Positions 57,498 through 64,000 of a stretch of 64,000 nt of DNA are shown here, one piece after another. The stretch lies in assembly GCA_003993805.1 (NCBI GenBank), contig RSEF01000005.1:38347268-38411267 (forward strand), written 5' to 3'. Position 1 is the stretch's first letter. Every line of letters starts with the position of its first letter. The DNA comes from Himantopus leucocephalus. Taxonomy: Eukaryota; Chordata; Aves; Charadriiformes; Recurvirostridae. A program made the position numbers and the translations under genes. The notes beneath the pieces are model-generated. The model made no database searches and was not told the origin of the DNA. It saw nothing but the letters and a program-made list of their open reading frames with translations.

Positions 57498-59944
57498 CTG
57501 GGGAAAAACAATGACTAATACAGACTCTGTATTGGCATAAACGGCACTGCCTCTGTTTCAAATTTAAATGATATTTTGACCTTCTTATCACAGAGGCTTT
57601 GCTTTCTGATTTCCTTTTTAGCTTTTTCTCTTACTTCTGTTACTTGAGTTAGATCTGTTGCAGGAAGATCAGAGCAGCAGTCATGATAATGATTTGAACT
57701 GGAAATGAAAAAGTTTTGACTGATAAAGTCTTAAGTTGAATATGTAAATTGATTTTGCAAGCTGGGAAATTCATATCCCTGCTAATTCTTTAGAAGATCA
57801 GAAAACTGGTGTAATTTCATAGTTATATTTATGGCTATGTAATGGGTTACACACTTTCCCGATGTGTCTAGAACATCATTATAAAAGTCAACATTTCTGT
57901 AGAGTTGAGAAACATGAATGAGAAAGGAAATGTTTGTGCAATTCAGGTTATGTGTTGGGCTTACTTTTTGATAGTTGCTAAGAGCTCATACAGTTGTTTG
58001 AAGCCAATGGGAGATGAAAGTGCACAGCTTCATTTGAGTAACCTATGAACTTTACAGGCAGGAAATAAAAGAAACTTCTTGTTTTGTGCAGTTCCTAATT
58101 GAATTGTGGGCTTTTTTTTTTTTTTTTGGTAANTTTTTTTGGTAACCTGGGTGAAGACCAAGAGTTTAAATGGGCTCAAAAAAGGATTAGACACTCTTTT
58201 GGAGGGGTAGGTCAATTGGTGGTTGTCAAGCACAGTGAGACTAATGAAGCTTCTCAGTGAAGGAGTTCCTGACTACCCATCCCCAGGAGCAGAGATGGTG
58301 GCCGGGGAGCCAGCAGCTGCCTGCCCCTGCCCTGTCAGAGTCCTCCCCGCCTGAGGACCTGCTGTAGGTGGTCTTGGTGTCCGCCTGCATGCTTCTCCTG
58401 CTGCTCTGCTGAACAAGTCACGGGTCACACGGACGAGGAATGGCTATCTGTGCCCATCATTCTTAATGAAATTCACCGTGTAAAGGGCAGAGCTCAGTCA
58501 AGAAGTAAAAGCGGGGTGTTTCAGATTATTTATTTATGTGCTGTTGTAAAAAATGCTGCAAACAGCTGTAAAGTTGGGTTCTGCTGCTTGACCCAATGTT
58601 ACTGTTAACTCCACTGAAGAAAACTGTTGCTCAGTTCTCTTGTACTTGGCAATGAGTTCCTACAAATGCTTTTAAAAACAAATTTATAATAAAATAGCTA
58701 TGGATATATGTTGGAAATTTACCTGAGAATTTTGTTGAGGGGGAAAAAAACGGAAAGATAAATGCTGGGCAAAGCCATAGAGAGTATCTGTGCATAGGCC
58801 CAAGTACTTAAACCTTGGCCTTTATCATTATCAGGGTTCTAAAACCTTTATGAAGGTTTAACTGAAGGGTATTTCTTTCTAGACAAGTGATTGCCCTTCA
58901 AGTTCAGTCTGCAGAAAAGAAAAGAAAAATATTCTGTTGTGGAAATCACAATTTTTGTGTCATTGCCATCAAATTCTCTACAGCTGTCTTATTTTTAAAT
59001 TTTTATTAACCTGTGACTTGATGTGATATAAAACCTCAAAACGGAAAATCCAGAGTTTGGTGTCTGAGGTGCGTTTATTGTCAAAATTGGATAAGCGTCC
59101 ACAGCCTCTACGTTGAGCCAGAGTAGCTGTGATAATATGTACATGCCCACACTTCATACAGTCTCCAAATCATTTTGAATGCTCTCCACCAAGGTGCACA
59201 CCCAGTCCACCAGACACTTGCTCCTCAGTACAGAAAAGTGGGATTTCAGTGGCACCCAAGATGGTTTTAAGTCTGCTGGTTAGTTTACAGGGACAGAGGG
59301 TTAGAATTAACCCAGCTGCCCTGATTCTAAAAAGCTGTGAAGCTGTGACAGAGTGTGCAGGACCAGGGGCAGCCCTACCCCAAAGCAGTTGAGTTCACTG
59401 TGAGACAATTTTGTCTCAGTCATCCCGTGCTTGCACATGGCCGCCCGTTAGTGCACATTCCCGTCCTCTGAAAGACACAGCCTGCTCACGTGTGTGCAGC
59501 CTCCATGGTGCATTTTTCTCTAAGTTTCTGTCTCAAGCTTTACCTCCTCTGTTCGTAAGTCCACGGGCTTCAGAAACCAACCAACTGGCTGCTTCAGAAA
59601 CCAACTGACCCTTTTCTTGTAGCGGCAAGCTCTGCTCCCTCTCCTGGGAACTCTTTTGGCTGCAAACTCAACCAATTTGAGTCTGCCTTACAGCAGGGAT
59701 GTTTTCTAACTCTATGGGGGCTTGTTTGTCTTCAGCTTTTTGCTTTCTCCAGCGTTCAGAAATAATTAAGTAACGAACAGAAAATAAAAGGTCCTCGAAC
59801 AGCACAGCAGACGGGGTGGACTACAGCACTTCTGCTCCTGGTTCTTCCTTTATTTTGTGATCATGGGGGAGTTGCGCTGCCTCTTTCCCTCCCAGCCTTT
59901 ATCTGCCTTATTTGTTCACACATTGAATACCCCATGTTAGGACC
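57498..59944. other. unique sequence, no gene seen; small N-flanking duplication
   Basis: TTTTTTTGGTAA occurs at 58121-58132 and again at 58134-58145 with N at 58133 between, another unmerged join. A 24-base period duplication beginning GCTTCAGAAACCAAC lies at 59567 and 59591. No exon is recognised. Confidence 0.45.
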
Positions 59945-60020
59945 CGTCTCTGATGTATCTGTACAGTGCCTAGATCAAATGAGCTCCAATTTTTAATGTA
60001 GAGTCCAGGCTCTACTGTTG
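59945..60020 (+). mobile_element. ancient MIR-like/CORE-SINE tail remnant
   Basis: CTGTACAGTGCCTAGATCAA then TGAGCTCCAATTTTTAATGT corresponds to the amniote SINE tail TGTACAGCGCCTAGCACAAT followed by GGGGCCCC. Same family as the copies near 27 kb, in the opposite orientation. Confidence 0.45.
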
Positions 60021-63000
60021 AATATACTGGATTCACAGGCTGCACCTGCACTGCCCTGAAAGAGTAGGCTTGATGGAAGATGATCTTGGCAGAAGCTGGC
60101 TGAGCTGAGGGCCATGTTTCTGACACGCTGGTTGATGTGGAGGAGATGTCTGGCTTTCTGGCTTGCTTAGTAGCTGACTTCCTATCCCCTGCACCACCTC
60201 TGAAAATCAGTTGATGACCAAGAGCCAAACACCGGTGTCTTTTTATGGATCTTCTTGTTCAAGAGAGAGTAACTAACGTGGGATACTGTTAAAGGTGGAT
60301 GATCAACTGGTTGATGGTAACATGGGTGCTTAAAGGTACTGATACTGCTGAGAACATCCTGAAAGGATGTTTCAAATATGAAGTTTTACCATTTTTGTAG
60401 CAGAGTGAGCTGCTGGGTGTCATGATGGGCATTAGATCTGCAAGAGGTAAAGCTGGTTTTAGTCACACTTAGCTTTAACTCAGAGGACAAGCCAAAAGCA
60501 AATATCTTAATGGCATTTGTCAACACAAGTGGAAGCATCTGTGCATGTAAGTCACTCTGCCCTCCTTTGCTTGAACTCCTATTTTGAGGGCTTAAACCTG
60601 CTACCCTTCCTAATACTGATAACTTTCTTTCTGTGCTGTGGGATTATCGCATGCAGAGGATTTGCAGATGCAGAGTCTCTTTTCATACTTACAGCGCTGT
60701 GAGCACTCCAGACTTTTGATACCACTGGTGACAAGAAGATTGCTTTGATTCAGCTATCACCAGGTGTGAGGTAGGCTAAACCACCTTGTTCCACAGGGGC
60801 AGCACTTTCATAGCGTGTGGGCTTTCCCCTTACCGTGCTTATTTTTTTTTCACACACTCCCTTTTCATTAATCTGGCTGTTTCACTCTCTTACCATCCAC
60901 TGGAAAGATTTCTCCCTTATGGTTTATTGGTGTCTACAGTTACAAGACTTTTTCTTGAGCTGCACGCAATTCATTTTTAATAAGGAGTAACATATACTGA
61001 AAGCACTTATAAATTTTCTGAGCCTGTGGTTCTTAATTGTGCTGTGTGTATTTTGTGAAATGCTGCTATCCCTCACAACCTTTTTGCTTGCAGACTTACC
61101 ATGCGTGATGTAGTAGCAATAAATGTTAAATAACCTGCCCACCACCCAGCCCCACTTTGTGGCGCTTGTATAATTACAGAGGCTTTCGGAAATCGCATTG
61201 CGAGGCTCTGATTTGATGGCAGCATGTGAACGTTTCACTGTAAACACTCTTTCATTACACAAGATTTCATTACCAGAGGTTTCTGCTCTAATATCCTCTT
61301 TCCTTTGAGGATCAGGGCCAACATTACAGTAACCACATTGTTAGCAAGAGCAACGTGAGATTAAGAACGTGGACTCCATTGATCTGAGAGCTTCAGAGTA
61401 AGGGTGCTAAATATTCCTTAATAAGTGGGAGCTCAACTTGGCTCTGCGCATAATGACTGCACAGAAGCATTTGAATTATGTTGCCTTGAGCGTAGTTTAA
61501 AAAAAAAAGAAAAAAAGCGCAAAGTAAGATTGATATCAGATTCTTCACTGTTTATTTATCCCTGTTATACGTGGGTGAGATACTAATCTCATGTGGGTGT
61601 CTTCCCCGCAGAGGCTGTGTGTGCTAGCTGCCGCTTTTTATGGGCATGGGGCTGCGACTCCCCAGCACCTCAGCAGGCTGAGTTTTACACTTGCAGCCAG
61701 TACTCAGACTGGAAAACAAACACTCTTCATGGCTTGAAACATGCAAATCAATGTCAAAGACCAGGCGTGCGACCACCGAGTGTGTGAAAAGCCACGGACC
61801 CCTGCGGCTCCCCACGCACCGCGCAGGCAGTTTTACCAGCTGTGCGATGCAGGAAGTGCTGCGTGCCGATGTCAGATCCATGTGGGCTTTAGCAAAATGC
61901 CGTTTGCACCAGCCCAGCGTTGGGACCACTGGGCTCTGGCTCTTTTACAAAGCTACTGAAAACGGTTCTCTTGTCTCCTAATAAAACTCTATTAACATCC
62001 TTGTTACTCCAGCATGTGCACCTTTGTAATTAACAGCTCACAGATGCTCAGTTTTCTTCCTTGATGTTTCCCTCCCCTCTATTTTTGTCTTGTTTCCTTT
62101 TGTAAGTTGGCGAGGCAGTGCTGAGCTTGGTACTAGCTTCCCTTGACACTAAGCATTAAGCTGTTGCGAGCGTCTCCCTCAGACTGTTAATTATCTTGGA
62201 ATAATTCACTAGTGAATGCACTTACTTTATGCCGGCTACATTTCATTGGTGAAACCCAGGCTGAGCTCGTGCCCTCCCTTCCAGCCATGGCCCCTGCCCA
62301 TGGCGCCAACCTTTCCATTCGGCGGAAGAAGTTGTTTTCCAGTTCATGTGTTGCAGAAAGACTCAATGGTATTAGTGCAGGGTGGGGAGCGCTGCTGTCA
62401 CCTCGAGCGGTGGGTGCTGAGCCGGTGCCGGCTGGCAGGCATTTCAAAGGTAGGTTGGGTAGCACTAATTGGGTTCCTCTGTGGTCGTGTGTCCCAGGCA
62501 TGGTGGGTGCTGCGAGTCACACAGCCGCTGCGTGTTAGTTTCTGTGCTTCAGCTGCTTTAGTAAGTTCATTTGTTTGGCTTGTCAACATTTAATGCAATG
62601 CCGATTTTTGAATAGGGTTGAGTGAAAGCTACTGCTAACTCTGGATCAAGGCAGGCTGGAGTGCAGATTCTCCTGAGACCGCATCCCACTTTTTGGGGCT
62701 GACCTCCTGGGTTTTGATCAACAGCATCATCTATAGCCTTTACACCCATTTAATACTTTTCCGCCTTTTTTTTTGCTTGAGGTCCTGATTCCATTTCTCC
62801 AGAAGCTACTACACTGGCACTGCCTGCAGTTCATTTCAGATCTGTACCATGAGAGCCACTCTGGGGACTTGCTTGAGTCACCTAGAGCAGGAAAAGCCGT
62901 GGCAGGTGGTCTTGTATAAAAAGTTTGGGAGAAAAAGTCAGGAGAGGTCTGAGATTGTGACTCAGGCTCCACAGACAGCCCTATGCAGAGCTCTGCAGTC

Positions 63001-64000
63001 ACTGTCCCTTTGGAAACATATTTTGATTATGCAAGGCTGTGGGATGCAGCTTTCCTGCCGCCTCCTCCTCCTCTTCCTCCTTCTGAGACACTGCCAGTGA
63101 CTCACCCTGGTTCCTGCAGCAGAGCCGCTTTCCTGGAAGTCAGAGGTGGGCACACAATCTGTTTCACCGATGCCATATTGGCTTTTAAGGGAGCCTCTTC
63201 CTTTGTCAGACTCCTCATGGTCAGATGTGGTAGGTTCAACAGCCCTTTGCGATGCCTTGAGACCTCTCCCCTTCCTTCACCTCGGAGCCCGCCGGTCTTG
63301 CTGCAGCCTCCTATCAAACTGCTGCATTACAAAGCGGAGCAACGGGTGGCATGAATTGTACGTACAACAATTGCAGCTCAGCTTTTATCCTAAATATGTA
63401 TATATTTTTTTCAAGTCCCTATGAATGAGGAAGTGCTAATGAAACCTAAAAATACGAGTAGCGTTGACCTTCAGGAGATGTTTCCTACCCCAGCAGCTCA
63501 ACTCAGTCTGCGGCTGCTGCTGCTTTTCCTGGCTGCAGACACAGAGAGAGGCTGAAATGAGCAATCAGCTTGTTTATGGCAGATTTTAGTGCTTCACTGG
63601 TATAATAAAAGAGGCTTTCGCAGAAGGTTTTTGGTTCTCGTGTACTTCAGTGTTTTCTGCTCCGTTTTGCTCCATAAAACCCAGGCTCTTGTTTACAAGA
63701 ATTAGCAGCTTCCCAAGGTTTCTGCTGATTTTGAGGAATCAACCCCTTGCAGCTATGTGACACCACCACGCAGCTCCCACTCCACCCGGTGCCTGCAGAA
63801 TGACTGTTCCCTACGTGCGGTTGAGCACTTGGATTAAACACCTGCACAAAACAATTGGCACAACCCAAAGGGCTGTTAGAGGCTCCATATCCTGTTTGGG
63901 AATCACTTCAAGTGAAATTAATGATTCTTCTCTGCACGCAGACTTTTTTTAAAAAAATCTGTTTTTATATGTGCAATTAATCCGAAGCGGTCGGTGTGCA
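60021..64000. other. unique sequence, no gene seen
   Basis: An A-rich tract lies at about 61499-61516. 62.2-62.5 and 62.95-63.35 kb have overlapping frames on both strands without splice support. No transposon, RNA gene or exon was recognised to the window end. Confidence 0.45.

Noticed and set aside
1..64000. Novel gene system such as a defence locus, CRISPR array or gene cluster
   Set aside because: No regular spaced repeats, no clustered coding frames and clear vertebrate repeats. Nothing in the sequence supports such a system.

Overview
This window looks like 64 kb of bird nuclear DNA. The main reason is the set of interspersed repeats. Several fragments match CR1 (chicken repeat 1) LINEs, including a nearly intact CR1 3' end at 9939-10077 and decayed reverse-transcriptase pieces near 5.6, 9.4 and 55.3 kb. 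There is also a compact solo LTR with a perfect 6-bp target duplication, typical of avian class II (ERVK/alpharetrovirus-like) elements. Old amniote SINE fragments of MIR type are present at low density. There is no operon structure, no tRNA or rRNA gene, and no CRISPR array. I do not claim a species.

I found no convincing complete protein-coding gene. The open frames are short and scattered over all six frames, as expected for AT-rich non-coding vertebrate DNA. Two stretches are worth checking as exons. One is a 232-nt minus-strand block (57266-57497) with a good acceptor, an acceptable donor and a strongly hydrophobic frame. The other is a minus-strand frame with coding-like codon use running off the left edge (1-192). 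I cannot name either product. The window is therefore either intergenic or inside a large intron.

Layout: 1-5.5 kb is unique DNA with possible polyadenylation signals and a 56-bp tandem duplication. 5.5-10.1 kb is the most repeat-rich part, with three CR1 pieces. 10-17 kb is unique DNA with one 100-N gap. 16.94-17.30 kb is the solo LTR. 17.3-36.4 kb is mostly unique AT-rich DNA with blocks that resemble conserved non-coding elements, two MIR-like SINEs near 27 kb, and an unusual 150-bp near-duplicate around a single N at 19854. 36.4-37.7 kb is GC-richer and ends in a second 100-N gap. 37.8-64 kb is unique DNA with MIR fragments near 40.2 and 42.4 kb, poly-C and poly-T tracts interrupted by single Ns, a CR1 reverse-transcriptase fragment at 55.2-55.4 kb and the candidate exon at 57.4 kb.

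No gene system can be described. The window's function, if any, is probably cis-regulatory, but that is inference and needs a multi-species alignment. Single-N scars flanked by duplicated sequence show that several local duplications may come from the assembly and not from the genome.
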